In this document: piece by piece, positions 51,833 to 60,659 of the stretch
Numbering within the stretch: position 1 is the stretch's first letter
Layout of the letters: each line of letters opens with the position of its first letter
DNA from: Deltaproteobacteria bacterium
GTDB lineage: Bacteria > Bdellovibrionota > UBA2394
Reading direction: 5' to 3'
DNA: 64,000 nucleotides
Assembly (NCBI GenBank): GCA_017302715.1
Contig: JAFLCD010000001.1
Span: forward strand, 447,009-511,008
The notes under the pieces: model-generated
What the model saw: only the letters and a program-made list of their open reading frames with translations
Database searches by the model: none
Told to the model about the DNA's origin: nothing
Made by a program: the position numbers and the translations under genes

Positions 51833-52132
51833 TTATTTCTTCGCCACTTTTTCTTCGCGCAAAACAAATTTTGCAAACATAAAAACGACGAATGCAACGA
51901 TAAGAAAATCGATTGCTGCTCCTAAGACTTTTCCGTAAAGAATTCCGTCGTAACTAAGTTTACGAATATCATCGACGTTGGCAGCTTTCAGGGCCGGTTG
52001 AAAAATGAGCGGCATCAATAAATCGTTCACAAGACTCGAGATCAAATCGTTGAGTTTTCCTCCGATCACAACAGCAATTGCGAGTCCGATGACGCCGTAA
52101 GTTTTTAAAAACTGAAAAAATTCCTTAGTCAT
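51833..52132 (-). CDS. mscL: Large-conductance mechanosensitive channel
   Basis: MscL releases solutes under hypo-osmotic shock. The 99-residue protein is short but keeps the order of the family. The N-terminal amphipathic helix and first membrane helix read KEFFQFLKTYGVIGLAIAVVIGGKLNDLISSLVNDLLMPLI; a short periplasmic loop and a second helix (AIDFLIVAFVVFMFAKFV) follow, then a charged tail. E. coli MscL has 136 residues; the loop and C-terminal bundle are reduced here. GAGAGGA precedes the ATG. Confidence 0.88.
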   Translation of the reverse strand: MTKEFFQFLKTYGVIGLAIAVVIGGKLNDLISSLVNDLLMPLIFQPALKAANVDDIRKLSYDGILYGKVLGAAIDFLIVAFVVFMFAKFVLREEKVAKK

Positions 52133-52274
52133 AAATTTCCTCTCAGATACCTAAAGAACAGAATTTCAAGGCAAATGTCAGCGAGAAAAGATCATTTTCT
52201 TGGGGCGGAGCAGAATCTAATTTCCTTTGAGATTGTGATCTCTCACCTGAAAATAGAAGGTGGGGGAGGTTCGC

Positions 52275-53867
52275 ATGGGGAGCGCGTTTGATCGTGCTTT
52301 GCGAGGATCGTTTGTCGCATTTTCTGGATTCGTTCAGCTTACCTGCTTTCAGGATTTTTTAGATCGTCCTCCTGCGGGTTCAATCTGCAAAGAACATATG
52401 TTCTATGTCGATGCGACAAATGAATTCATTTCAGAAACTTCATGCCATCTCAAAAATAATCAAACTGTTTATGCCTATCAAAAGGATTCTGAGCTTCTGC
52501 TAGATATCAAAGGTGCGTCGGGTGGACAAATAGTAGGCCAAGAGGAACAATCCAATCGCACTGAAATTTTTCAAGATTGCGACAGTATGAGATCTCGCAT
52601 AGAGAATTTATCTCTTTTTGAATCTAGAAAATTTTCTATTCCTACAAATCACGAATTTGTTTCAAAAGAAAGTGTATTGCTCGTGGCTTCAGAGCAAACG
52701 TGTGCGCTTCTCGACAATGATTTGCAAGATTATATTCATACGTATCTCAGTGAAGGGCGAAATGAATCTCGAACACTTTGCATTCCTCAAGATCTCATTC
52801 AAAAAAAAGATCCATCCTTGATTCGTACTTTTTTAAAAGATCAAGTTTCAGGAATAAATGGAGTTATTCTTTTAGGTTCGGATATTCCGCCGTTTGAGTT
52901 TTTTTTAAGATCGGGTTTAGGAACTCAGTGGGTCTCTTACGATTACGGAACAACAGATTTACCTTACGGAGAATTTAATTCTCATTTCTGGAGTAAGCCG
53001 CGTTCAAAGCATTCTCCTGGAATTGCAGAAAATATTTATAAGTCCGAAAATTTTATTTATAAAATGACGTCTCCAACTTCGTTTACTTACGATCTTGATA
53101 GATTTGTTTCTAACTTTGGAAACGGGGCGTACCAACAGAAACTTTGGGTGAGTCGATGGCTATCGATGGCTGTGACGCCCGAAAATTTAAAATCAGAATT
53201 TAGAAATTTTTTAAACAGACGAAAAAATTATAAGCCTTATGATTCTCAGCGATTAGTTTTATCTCGAGGAGCTGAGAGCTTTATGTTGAATCCTGGAGAT
53301 CATAGTTTTTATTCAACGCTTTCAGATGACGTAAAATTTTGGAATTTTTTCGCGAATTTTCAAAACGAGGCGCTGATTTATCCTGAGTCAGATATGGCGA
53401 GCTTGATTAAGCAGATGGATCCGTCCACGACGATTCTCTCTTTAACCGAGCATGGAAATGCAGAAGCTATGGGAAATATTTTTCCTCAAACCATTCTGTC
53501 GCTTTCAAAACTTCCTGCGCTCGTTAATTTTGGCGGATGTGAGACGGGGGCGTGGGGATACGCGGCCGGTTCGGAGACCTCGCTCTTAGCAAGTGTCTTT
53601 AGTATTTCAGAGCCACCAATTGGAGTGATCGCAAGCCAAGGCATCACTTCGATGCCTACGTTTGGAAGGCCCGATATCGTGAACGCCGAAATTTTACTCA
53701 GCCGATGGAAGTCTGGGCAAAGCTTGGGTTCGCGCCTCATTGAAACTTTTGAAGCCAATCTTGAAGACTGGAGAACGAGACCGTTCTCGTCATTTCAACC
53801 CGCTGCTTTTCCAGCTCAACTTTTTCACACCGTTTCTATTTTCGGCGATGGTACCTTGGAAAACTAA
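52275..53867 (+). CDS. Gingipain-like (peptidase C25, clan CD) cysteine peptidase
   Basis: The 530-residue protein shows, in order, the markers of C25 peptidases: VILLGSDIPPFEF near residue 197 (like the LLVGD-IPP of gingipains), the catalytic His393-Gly394 in LSLTEHGNAEAMG, catalytic Cys422 in LVNFGGCETGAWGYA, and a terminal SIFGDGTLEN like the family's GDP-L ending. Gingipains cut after Arg or Lys; specificity here is unknown. The ATG at 52275 follows GGGGGAGG with good spacing. A hydrophobic stretch near the N-terminus may be an export signal but is not a classical signal peptide. It converges with the P1 nuclease with overlapping stops (CTAA). Confidence 0.72.
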   Translation: MGSAFDRALRGSFVAFSGFVQLTCFQDFLDRPPAGSICKEHMFYVDATNEFISETSCHLKNNQTVYAYQKDSELLLDIKGASGGQIVGQEEQSNRTEIFQDCDSMRSRIENLSLFESRKFSIPTNHEFVSKESVLLVASEQTCALLDNDLQDYIHTYLSEGRNESRTLCIPQDLIQKKDPSLIRTFLKDQVSGINGVILLGSDIPPFEFFLRSGLGTQWVSYDYGTTDLPYGEFNSHFWSKPRSKHSPGIAENIYKSENFIYKMTSPTSFTYDLDRFVSNFGNGAYQQKLWVSRWLSMAVTPENLKSEFRNFLNRRKNYKPYDSQRLVLSRGAESFMLNPGDHSFYSTLSDDVKFWNFFANFQNEALIYPESDMASLIKQMDPSTTILSLTEHGNAEAMGNIFPQTILSLSKLPALVNFGGCETGAWGYAAGSETSLLASVFSISEPPIGVIASQGITSMPTFGRPDIVNAEILLSRWKSGQSLGSRLIETFEANLEDWRTRPFSSFQPAAFPAQLFHTVSIFGDGTLEN

Positions 53868-54898
53868 AAATAATCGGGAGCGATAAAATCCGGAGCGAGC
53901 GGATAGCGAAACGATCTATAGGATTTAATTTTTGGCCGGCCTGCCTCTCGATAAATTTGATCCCAAAATTCCGCTAACAAAAGTGAAGCTCTTGCCATTT
54001 GATCTACAATAAGTGGTTCGAATTTTTTTGCCACTTTTTCTGGAGCTTCGCGTTTGGCATAGATTTTAAATTCCATTCCATATTTGTTAATGGAAGTTCG
54101 AGATGGTTTTAAAATTTTATCTATATCTTCTAATTTTTTCAGATCATTTCTGGCTGAAACACTTAAGTCGCGCATTCGTTCAATCACGGATTTTTTAGAA
54201 AGCTTTTCTTTTCTATTCAGACGAGCTTTAGAATAAATTTTTTCGACTAAATTTAGATCGAGCTCATCCACAATTTGAGTTTCATAGTATGAATGAATGC
54301 CTCCGCGCTTTTTTGCCCACCCATCGTAATCCAGAACATTATGATAGGGTTGCGCCGCGTCTCCTACAAAATGCCCCATCACGCCCATTGCTACTAACAT
54401 TTGATAAATAGCTTCATTGTAGGGGAAGTCATCGTCTTGTTTATCTTCTCGCGTTTTTGGTTTCTCTTCGCCTACAGCTTGGCCTGCATTTTTGAGAGCC
54501 AGTTTATAAAACTGATCTGCTCTCCACCAAACAGAGCCCATTTTTTCATTGAGATCCTTAGGCTTGATTCCTAACTTTTTTGCAATCGCTTTGAAATCAG
54601 ATGAAAGATTTTCGAGAGTAGTTTCTGCCACTTCAGGATTTAAATAGTGGCTAGGATTTCCTACGGAAAGTTTTGCGGCCTCTAAAGACCTCCAATGAAT
54701 ATCGGGGATATTGCAGAGATGTCCGAGTTGATGTCCTCTCGCCTCCAAAAATTCTTTAAAGTCTTTTTCTTCGACGAGTCGGCTTGCGGCTTCACAAATG
54801 GCGTGATGTCCTCGTTCGCCCCAGGCGAATGCGGCTGAACTTGAAATCAGAACAACTAAAATAAAAGAATTAAAAATAAAAAATGGCATGCCCTTCAT
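53864..54898 (-). CDS. S1/P1-type nuclease (phospholipase C/P1 nuclease family)
   Basis: The 344-residue protein has a signal peptide (MPFFIFNSFILVVLISSSAAFA) so the mature protein begins with Trp26, which in P1 nuclease coordinates zinc through its main chain. His31/His32 in WGERGHHAICEAA, NIPDIHWRSL and GHFVGDAAQPYHN supply further zinc ligands. Such enzymes degrade single-stranded DNA or RNA and remove 3'-phosphate outside the cell. Its start codon lies in the loop of the fadL terminator hairpin. It converges with the C25-like peptidase. Confidence 0.88.
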   Translation of the reverse strand: MKGMPFFIFNSFILVVLISSSAAFAWGERGHHAICEAASRLVEEKDFKEFLEARGHQLGHLCNIPDIHWRSLEAAKLSVGNPSHYLNPEVAETTLENLSSDFKAIAKKLGIKPKDLNEKMGSVWWRADQFYKLALKNAGQAVGEEKPKTREDKQDDDFPYNEAIYQMLVAMGVMGHFVGDAAQPYHNVLDYDGWAKKRGGIHSYYETQIVDELDLNLVEKIYSKARLNRKEKLSKKSVIERMRDLSVSARNDLKKLEDIDKILKPSRTSINKYGMEFKIYAKREAPEKVAKKFEPLIVDQMARASLLLAEFWDQIYREAGRPKIKSYRSFRYPLAPDFIAPDYF

Positions 54899-54914
54899 TG
54901 TGAGGACATGCCAT
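54871..54914 (-). terminator. fadL terminator hairpin spanning the nuclease start codon
   Basis: On the minus strand, ATGGCATG (54914-54907) pairs with CATGCCAT (54890-54883) and is followed by TTTTTTATTTTT. It lies 32 bp after the fadL stop. The 16-nt loop contains the ATG (54898) of the P1 nuclease gene, and the right arm encodes its Met4. It can act as terminator and as a structure controlling translation of the next gene. Confidence 0.72.
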
Positions 54915-54945
54915 CAAGTCTGTCTAAAGAAAAGAAATCCTTCTC

Positions 54946-56211
54946 TTAAAACTTAAATTGGTAATCAAGCACGGCAAAGAAGACTCTAAGCGCGTACTTT
55001 CCTTTAAAAACCTTAAGATCCAACGCTGGAGTTTCAATATCCGTCGAGACATGGCTGTATTGACCATAATTAAGTGCCATCCCAAAAATATGTTTGCCGA
55101 TATCATACTGTCCACCAAGTGCAGCTCCGTAGTAGTCAGCCGAAGGAGCCAGCGCTGGGTTAGGAGTGGTTTTGCTGGTAACTGTTTTGTCCCACACAAC
55201 TCCCGCTCCTGTTCTAAGTTTTCTCTGATTTGCTAATTGAAAAGTATATTCACTTCCTACGTGAATCGTATGTCCATCTTTATAATTAAGCGGTCCTTTA
55301 GTTTGCTCTGCCGTAAAAATATTAGTGTCGATAACTGGAGCATCTTCTTTAATGACTGAATTTTCTGTGTATTCATAAGTTACAACGCTTAAGAAGCGAT
55401 CTTTGATCCATTCATAGGATGCGCCAACTTGTAATTGAGCAGGAATAGAAATCTTTTGAGTTGTGCGTGCATCGACTCCTGTAGGACTTGCAGCAGAAAG
55501 AATATTTGTATTTCCCGAAAGTTCGAGATCGAGTTGAGGGCGATAGGTAACTCCAAAAGAGAGCCCGCCGATATCATTGACCAAGGCTCCCACTTTAAGT
55601 CCTTGAGCATCCCAGGTGGAAACAGAACTGTCGAGAACAGCAGAGTAAGTCGCATCCGCAAAAACTCCGATAGTTTTATCGTATCGTGTATAAGCCACTT
55701 TATAAGTTGCTCCCAACGAAAAGTGATCGTGGAGTTTTACAGAAACAGCGGGGGCAATTTCAATTCGAACCAATTGATTGCCGTATTCTTTTCCTAAAAA
55801 GTTAGGTCCGTAGTTAATGTTCTTATATTTTCCACCTTGAAGTGCGGTTGGATAAACGGCGAATCCAAAAGAGATGCGATCCGTCCAAGGGTAAACAGCT
55901 CCCATATAAAAGAGGGGACCGTAATTGATATCTGTTTTTCTCTGTTGGTTGTCGGCTCCGATAGGAGCTTCGTATCCAAACATCAATGTGCTGGAGTTGA
56001 AAGCTAAGCTTGGACGCTTCACATACGCCATCGTTGCAGGATTATAAAAAGGTCCGTAAGCATCATCGACGATCGTGACGTGATTTCCACCCATCGAGAC
56101 GTAGCGAGAGCCGTAAAGTAAGTCTAAATCAAGACCCCCGGCCTTCACTTGAAGTGAAACAAAACTTAACAAAACAAAAATAAATAAAAATGCGATTCTT
56201 TTCATGAACAT
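54946..56211 (-). CDS. FadL/OmpP1-type outer membrane transporter
   Basis: The 421-residue protein has a signal peptide (MKRIAFLFIFVLLSFVSLQVKAG). The FadL-type N-terminal hatch follows (GGLDLDLLYGSRYVSMGGNHVTIVDDAYGPFYNPATMA), with the conserved NPA motif, then a beta barrel ending in Phe. FadL-type proteins bring hydrophobic compounds across the outer membrane. The ATG at 56211 was chosen on a GGAAG site; an ATG at 56205 is next. A longer frame upstream would overlap the divergent phoB start and is unlikely. Confidence 0.85.
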   Translation of the reverse strand: MFMKRIAFLFIFVLLSFVSLQVKAGGLDLDLLYGSRYVSMGGNHVTIVDDAYGPFYNPATMAYVKRPSLAFNSSTLMFGYEAPIGADNQQRKTDINYGPLFYMGAVYPWTDRISFGFAVYPTALQGGKYKNINYGPNFLGKEYGNQLVRIEIAPAVSVKLHDHFSLGATYKVAYTRYDKTIGVFADATYSAVLDSSVSTWDAQGLKVGALVNDIGGLSFGVTYRPQLDLELSGNTNILSAASPTGVDARTTQKISIPAQLQVGASYEWIKDRFLSVVTYEYTENSVIKEDAPVIDTNIFTAEQTKGPLNYKDGHTIHVGSEYTFQLANQRKLRTGAGVVWDKTVTSKTTPNPALAPSADYYGAALGGQYDIGKHIFGMALNYGQYSHVSTDIETPALDLKVFKGKYALRVFFAVLDYQFKF

Positions 56212-56271
56212 AATCTTGATCTTCCATGAATCAATTGAAAAGCAAAATTGTCTAGGTAAGATGAAATCTGG

Positions 56272-56979
56272 GTGAAAAATCAAACGCGTTCTATTTTGAT
56301 TGTCGATGATGAAGCTGATATTCGCGAGCTTTTAAAATACAATCTCGAGCAAGAAGGTTTTCAAGTTCATCTTCATGGAGACGGTGAAGAGGCTTTTAAA
56401 TTTTTAAAACAGACTAAAGTCGATCTTATTTTACTCGATCTGATGCTTCCGAGTTTGCCGGGACTTGAATTTTGCAAGCGTCTTAAAAAAGATTCTGAAC
56501 TTGAGACAATTCCAATCATTATGATCACGGCGAAGAGCACTGAGACAGATATCATCGTTGGGTTAGAGCTCGGGGCTGACGATTATATTACGAAACCGTT
56601 TTCTCCTAAAGAAGTAGTGGCTCGCATTCGCGCCATCTTTAGACGTCTCGAAGAAAAACGTTCGGTCGAATCCCCTAAAGAATCTAGATTTCAAAATCTG
56701 CATATGGATTTTTCTCGCCACGAAGTCAAAGTCGACGGCAAAGAAATTAAATTAACGATGACGGAGTTTAAAATTTTACAATGTCTGATGAGTCGCATCG
56801 GACATGTTTTTAGTCGCGATGAACTTATTGAATTTGCTCTTGGAAAAAATATTTCTGTCGTCGATCGAACAATTGATGTGCATATCACCAATCTGCGAAA
56901 AAAAATTGGCATCTATGGCGCTTTCATTGAGAGCATTCGAGCTGTGGGGTATCGTTTTAAAGAAGCCCCCGAAAATTAA
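56272..56979 (+). CDS. phoB: PhoB-like response regulator
   Basis: The 235-residue protein has a receiver domain with phosphoacceptor Asp56 (LILLDLMLP), Thr/Lys signature ITAKS and KPFSPKE. A winged-helix OmpR/PhoB domain follows (TMTEFKILQCLMSR, VFSRDELIEFALG, VVDRTIDVHITNLRKKIG, IESIRAVGYRF). Position in front of phoR and pstSCAB-phoU identifies it as the phosphate-starvation regulator. It starts at GTG. The histidine kinase gene begins 3 bp after its stop. Confidence 0.92.
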   Translation: MKNQTRSILIVDDEADIRELLKYNLEQEGFQVHLHGDGEEAFKFLKQTKVDLILLDLMLPSLPGLEFCKRLKKDSELETIPIIMITAKSTETDIIVGLELGADDYITKPFSPKEVVARIRAIFRRLEEKRSVESPKESRFQNLHMDFSRHEVKVDGKEIKLTMTEFKILQCLMSRIGHVFSRDELIEFALGKNISVVDRTIDVHITNLRKKIGIYGAFIESIRAVGYRFKEAPEN

Positions 56980-56981
56980 AA

Positions 56982-57779
56982 ATGATTTCATTTACTCTCA
57001 TCGTTTTGATCGCTGTGATTCTCGGCTTGATATGGAAGCTGTTAGATCTGCGTTCTGAGCTGCGTGAGCAAGTTCAAGAAAATGACGAATTGAGAAAACG
57101 CGGAAGTGATTTTGTCGCCAATGTGTCTCATGAGCTTAAAACTCCCCTGACATCGATCAAAGGCTATACCGAAACTTTAAAGGGAATGATTTCAAAAGAT
57201 CCCGAGAAAGCGCGAGAATTTTTAACAAAGATAGAAGAAAATTCGGAGCGATTAAGTTCTTTGATTAACGACATATTGGATCTATCAAAAATCGAATCGC
57301 CTAATATTCATCTCGAAGTTGAAAAGTTTTCTGTGCAGCCCTTGCTCGATGAAATTCGCGATCAGTTTGTGCACAGACTCAGTCAGCGCCAGCAAAGATT
57401 GGTGATAAATTCTGAAGTCGAAGAACTTGCAGCCGATAGAAAATTGGTCGATCAAGCTCTTTCGAATCTCATTGAAAATGCGCACCGCTATTGTCCTGAA
57501 GGAGCATTGATCGAAGTGGTGGCGACAAAAACTTCGGAGGCCGGCCATTCGTACTCGCTTTTTGAAGTGATCGATAATGGACCAGGAATTTCTCAAGGCG
57601 ATCTTCCCCGCATCTTTGAAAGATTTTATAGAGCCGATAAATCTCGTAACCGTCTCTCTGGTGGAACAGGTCTTGGTCTTGCCATCGTTAAGCACATCAT
57701 GGTTTCTCATGGTGGCTTGGTTCGAGCATCAAGTGAAAAGGGCAGGGGCTCACGTTTTAGCCTGTTCTTTCCGAGTTAA
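56982..57779 (+). CDS. phoR: PhoR-like sensor histidine kinase (short)
   Basis: The 265-residue protein has a single N-terminal transmembrane helix (FTLIVLIAVILGLIW), then the dimerisation box with His50 (FVANVSHELKTPLTSIKGY) and the ATP-binding HATPase domain (NLIENAHRYCPEG, FEVIDNGPGISQ, GGTGLGLAIVKHI). E. coli PhoR has 431 residues with a PAS domain; here the PAS and any periplasmic domain are absent. Sensing therefore probably relies on contact with the Pst-PhoU complex encoded next door. It is in one operon with phoB. Confidence 0.9.
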   Translation: MISFTLIVLIAVILGLIWKLLDLRSELREQVQENDELRKRGSDFVANVSHELKTPLTSIKGYTETLKGMISKDPEKAREFLTKIEENSERLSSLINDILDLSKIESPNIHLEVEKFSVQPLLDEIRDQFVHRLSQRQQRLVINSEVEELAADRKLVDQALSNLIENAHRYCPEGALIEVVATKTSEAGHSYSLFEVIDNGPGISQGDLPRIFERFYRADKSRNRLSGGTGLGLAIVKHIMVSHGGLVRASSEKGRGSRFSLFFPS

Positions 57780-57782
57780 ACT

Positions 57783-57804
57783 CCTTAACACAACCTTAAT
57801 AGAG
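57783..57804 (+). promoter_or_regulatory. Putative PhoB-binding direct repeats upstream of pstS
   Basis: Two consecutive 11-bp units, CCTTAACACAA and CCTTAATAGAG, share CCTTAA at the same phase. PhoB and PhoP bind 11-bp direct repeats, and TTAACA-5 nt-TTAATA resembles the TT(A/C)ACA repeats of Bacillus PhoP. It lies 55 bp ahead of the pstS ATG, in the gap between phoR and pstS. Binding is inferred. Confidence 0.5.
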
Positions 57805-57859
57805 TTTAGGTTTCGTGGAGCTTGAGCCTTCGGTATCAATCTATTTATTGGAGGTTTTT

Positions 57860-58885
57860 ATGAAGAGAGTTTTTTCTTATTTATTAGCTTTTGGTTTGAT
57901 CGGATTTTCAGCGAATGCGGCGCAGACTACACCCTCGCAATCGCTCACCGGGCAAATTAATATCGACGGATCGGCCACGGTATTTCCGATTTCCGAAGGT
58001 GTTGGTGAAGACTTTCAGAAAACTCAAAAAAATCTTCGAGTAAAAGTTGCTTCTTCAGGAACAGGTGGTGGCTTTCAAAAATTTTGTAGAGGGGAGGCAG
58101 ATATCACAGGAGCTTCTCGACCGATTGAAGCTGTTGAGCTTGAACTTTGTGCAAAAAATAAAACTTCATTCGTTGAGCTTCCTATCGCTTACGATGGAAT
58201 CGCCATTGTCGTAAATCCAAATAATACCACCGCAAAAACAATGACGACCGCTCAACTCAAAAAACTTTGGGAGCCCGGATCAAAAGTAAAAACTTGGGGT
58301 GAACTAGGTGGAGCTTTTGCTGCCGATGCGAATCTTAAAGATAAAGAGATTAAAATCTATGGTCCGGGACCTGAGCACGGAACTTTTGATTATTTTACAA
58401 AAGTAATTAACGGAAAAGAAAAAGCCATTCGCTCTGATTTCACCGCCAGTAATCCTGATGTAATTGTTTCTGCCATTGCAGGAAATAAACTTTCACTCGG
58501 TTATTTTGGATATGCTTATTATTTCGCGAACAAATCTAAATTGGGATTGGTCGGAGTCGATGCTGGTAAAGGCGCTGTTTTGCCAGATGCGCAAACCATT
58601 GCTTCTGGAAAATACGCTCCACTTTCGCGTCCTATTTTTATTTATGTTTCTGAAAAAGCTTTAGCTCGTCCTGAGGTGGCAGCTTTTATTGATTATTATA
58701 TTCAAAACGTTAGCAAAATTGCTCCCGAGGTTGGATATGTTTCTTTAGGTGCCGATATGTATAAATTAGTGGCACAACGTTTTGAAAACAAAGTGACGGG
58801 AACTCTTTATGATAAATCTAAAACGATTTCAGATGTTTCGTTGAAAACTCTTTTGAGCCAATCTAATACGAAAAAATTAAAATAA
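57860..58885 (+). CDS. pstS: Phosphate-binding protein PstS
   Basis: The 341-residue protein has a signal peptide (MKRVFSYLLAFGLIGFSANAAQ). PstS fold motifs follow: INIDGSATVFPISEGVGEDF, VKVASSGTGGGFQKFCRGEADITGASRPI and YDGIAIVVNP, including residues that hold phosphate. It binds phosphate in the periplasm for PstCAB. TGGAGG lies 7 nt before the ATG at 57860; an earlier in-frame ATG lacks a ribosome binding site. pstC follows by 6 bp. Confidence 0.94.
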   Translation: MKRVFSYLLAFGLIGFSANAAQTTPSQSLTGQINIDGSATVFPISEGVGEDFQKTQKNLRVKVASSGTGGGFQKFCRGEADITGASRPIEAVELELCAKNKTSFVELPIAYDGIAIVVNPNNTTAKTMTTAQLKKLWEPGSKVKTWGELGGAFAADANLKDKEIKIYGPGPEHGTFDYFTKVINGKEKAIRSDFTASNPDVIVSAIAGNKLSLGYFGYAYYFANKSKLGLVGVDAGKGAVLPDAQTIASGKYAPLSRPIFIYVSEKALARPEVAAFIDYYIQNVSKIAPEVGYVSLGADMYKLVAQRFENKVTGTLYDKSKTISDVSLKTLLSQSNTKKLK

Positions 58886-58891
58886 GACTGC

Positions 58892-59803
58892 ATGATTCAT
58901 TTGAAAAAATCCTGGCGATCTCCCTCGAGGTCGCCAGCTGAATTATTTTCTCATTTGGTTGTATGGCTTTGCGCGAGCATTTCTGTTGTTACAACGATCG
59001 GAATCATCGCTGTCTTATGCAAAGAAGTTTTTGCTTTTTTTAGTCACGTTTCTCTTTGGGAATTTTTTACTGGAACAGAGTGGACTCCACTCATTGAACC
59101 CAGAAAATTTGGAATCTGGCCTCTTATCTCGGGAACTTTGCTGATTGGTTTAGGTGCTTCTATTTTTGCGGTTCCTATTGGCGCGATCACAGCACTTTTT
59201 TTGAGTGAGTACGTGAAAGGAACTCCACGAATTATTTTGAAATCTGTTCTCGAAGTTTTGGCGGGAATTCCAACTGTCGTTTACGGATTCTTCGCCGTAT
59301 TTTTTATTACACCGCAATTACAAAAATTTATTCCGGATCTCGATACTTTTAATGCACTCAGTGCGGCGATCGTTGTAGCTATGATGATTATTCCAACCAT
59401 TTCTTCGATCAGTCAGGATGCTTTTGAAGCTGTTCCAAAATATTTGCGTGAAGCGGCTTACGGGCTTGGGGCAAGAAAATATCAAGTCGCCACAACGGTT
59501 GTTTTTCCAGCGGCTCTTTCGGGCTTTGTCGCTTCCGTTATTTTAGGATTTTCTCGGGCGATTGGTGAAACCATGGCAGTAACTTTGGCTGCGGGAGCTA
59601 CGCCGCGACTTACTTTAAATCCGCTTCAAAGTATTCAAACGATGACGGCCTTTATTGTTCAAGTGAGTTTAGGGGACACGCCTGCTGGAACGATTGAGTA
59701 TCAAAGTATTTTTGCGGTCGGTCTGGTTTTGTTTTTGATGACTCTCGGTGCGAATCTTGTAGCGCAGTGGATCGTTAAAAGATTTCAGGAGAAGTATCGC
59801 TAA
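58892..59803 (+). CDS. pstC: Phosphate ABC transporter permease PstC
   Basis: The 303-residue protein has six transmembrane helices, the EWTPL-like periplasmic segment (TGTEWTPLIEPRKFGIWPLISGTL), a permease core (VLEVLAGIPTVVYGFFAVFF) and the EAA-like loop EAAYGLGARKYQVATTVVFPAALSGFVASVILGFSRAIGETMAV. It forms the membrane channel with PstA; its stop overlaps the pstA ATG (TAATG). Confidence 0.94.
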   Translation: MIHLKKSWRSPSRSPAELFSHLVVWLCASISVVTTIGIIAVLCKEVFAFFSHVSLWEFFTGTEWTPLIEPRKFGIWPLISGTLLIGLGASIFAVPIGAITALFLSEYVKGTPRIILKSVLEVLAGIPTVVYGFFAVFFITPQLQKFIPDLDTFNALSAAIVVAMMIIPTISSISQDAFEAVPKYLREAAYGLGARKYQVATTVVFPAALSGFVASVILGFSRAIGETMAVTLAAGATPRLTLNPLQSIQTMTAFIVQVSLGDTPAGTIEYQSIFAVGLVLFLMTLGANLVAQWIVKRFQEKYR

Positions 59804-60657
59804 TGATGAGTTGGTGGGACAAAGTAAAATCCGCGAGCGTAAAGACGGCAGGCATTCTTGCGCTTTTCATCTCTCTTTTGTGTTTGGGATTTTTGCTTTG
59901 GGATGTTTTTTCGAAAGGTTGGAATACTTTGAGCTGGGATTTTTTATTTAGAATTCCATCTCGGCGTCCTGAAGAGGCCGGAATCAAGCCCGCCATTTTA
60001 GGAACCCTCTGGGTGATGACGATGACAACGATTCTTGCTGTGCCGGCCGGAATTCTCACGGGAATTTATTTAGAAGAATATGCTCAGCCGAATTGGTTTA
60101 CGAAATTTATTCGAATCAATATTGCCAATCTCGCAGGTGTTCCTTCGGTTGTTTACGGAATGCTCGGCCTCGCTGTTTTTGTTCGCACAATGGGTTTAGG
60201 CAGATCAGTTTTAGCAGGAGCGATGACGATGGGACTTTTGATTTTGCCGACGATTATTATCGCGACATCTGAAGCGTTGAAAGCCGTTCCCGATTCGATT
60301 CGCTTTGGAGCTTATGGAGTAGGGGCCTCTCGACGGCAAGTAATTTGGTATCATGTGCTTCCGGAGGCTTTGCCCGGAATTTTAACGGGAATTATTTTGT
60401 CTCTCTCTCGAGCCATTGGTGAATCTTCACCGCTAATTTTAATTGGAGCACTTTCATTTGTTACATTCGCTCCTCAGAATTTATTGGATGGATTTACGGT
60501 ACTTGCGATTCAGATTTTTAATTGGGCTGGACGACCTCAGGAAGAGTTTCACCATATTGCAGCTTCAGCGATTATTGTTCTCTTGATTGTGACTTTAAGT
60601 CTGAATACGTTAGCTATTTTCTTACGAACCCGAATGAGTAGACGCAAGGAAGGATAA
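59803..60657 (+). CDS. pstA: Phosphate ABC transporter permease PstA
   Basis: The 284-residue protein is the second phosphate permease subunit. It has six membrane helices, [50 protein letters not shown] and [44 protein letters not shown] as the ATPase-contact loop. It overlaps pstC and precedes pstB by 2 bp. Confidence 0.94.
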   Translation: MMSWWDKVKSASVKTAGILALFISLLCLGFLLWDVFSKGWNTLSWDFLFRIPSRRPEEAGIKPAILGTLWVMTMTTILAVPAGILTGIYLEEYAQPNWFTKFIRINIANLAGVPSVVYGMLGLAVFVRTMGLGRSVLAGAMTMGLLILPTIIIATSEALKAVPDSIRFGAYGVGASRRQVIWYHVLPEALPGILTGIILSLSRAIGESSPLILIGALSFVTFAPQNLLDGFTVLAIQIFNWAGRPQEEFHHIAASAIIVLLIVTLSLNTLAIFLRTRMSRRKEG

Positions 60658-60659
60658 GG

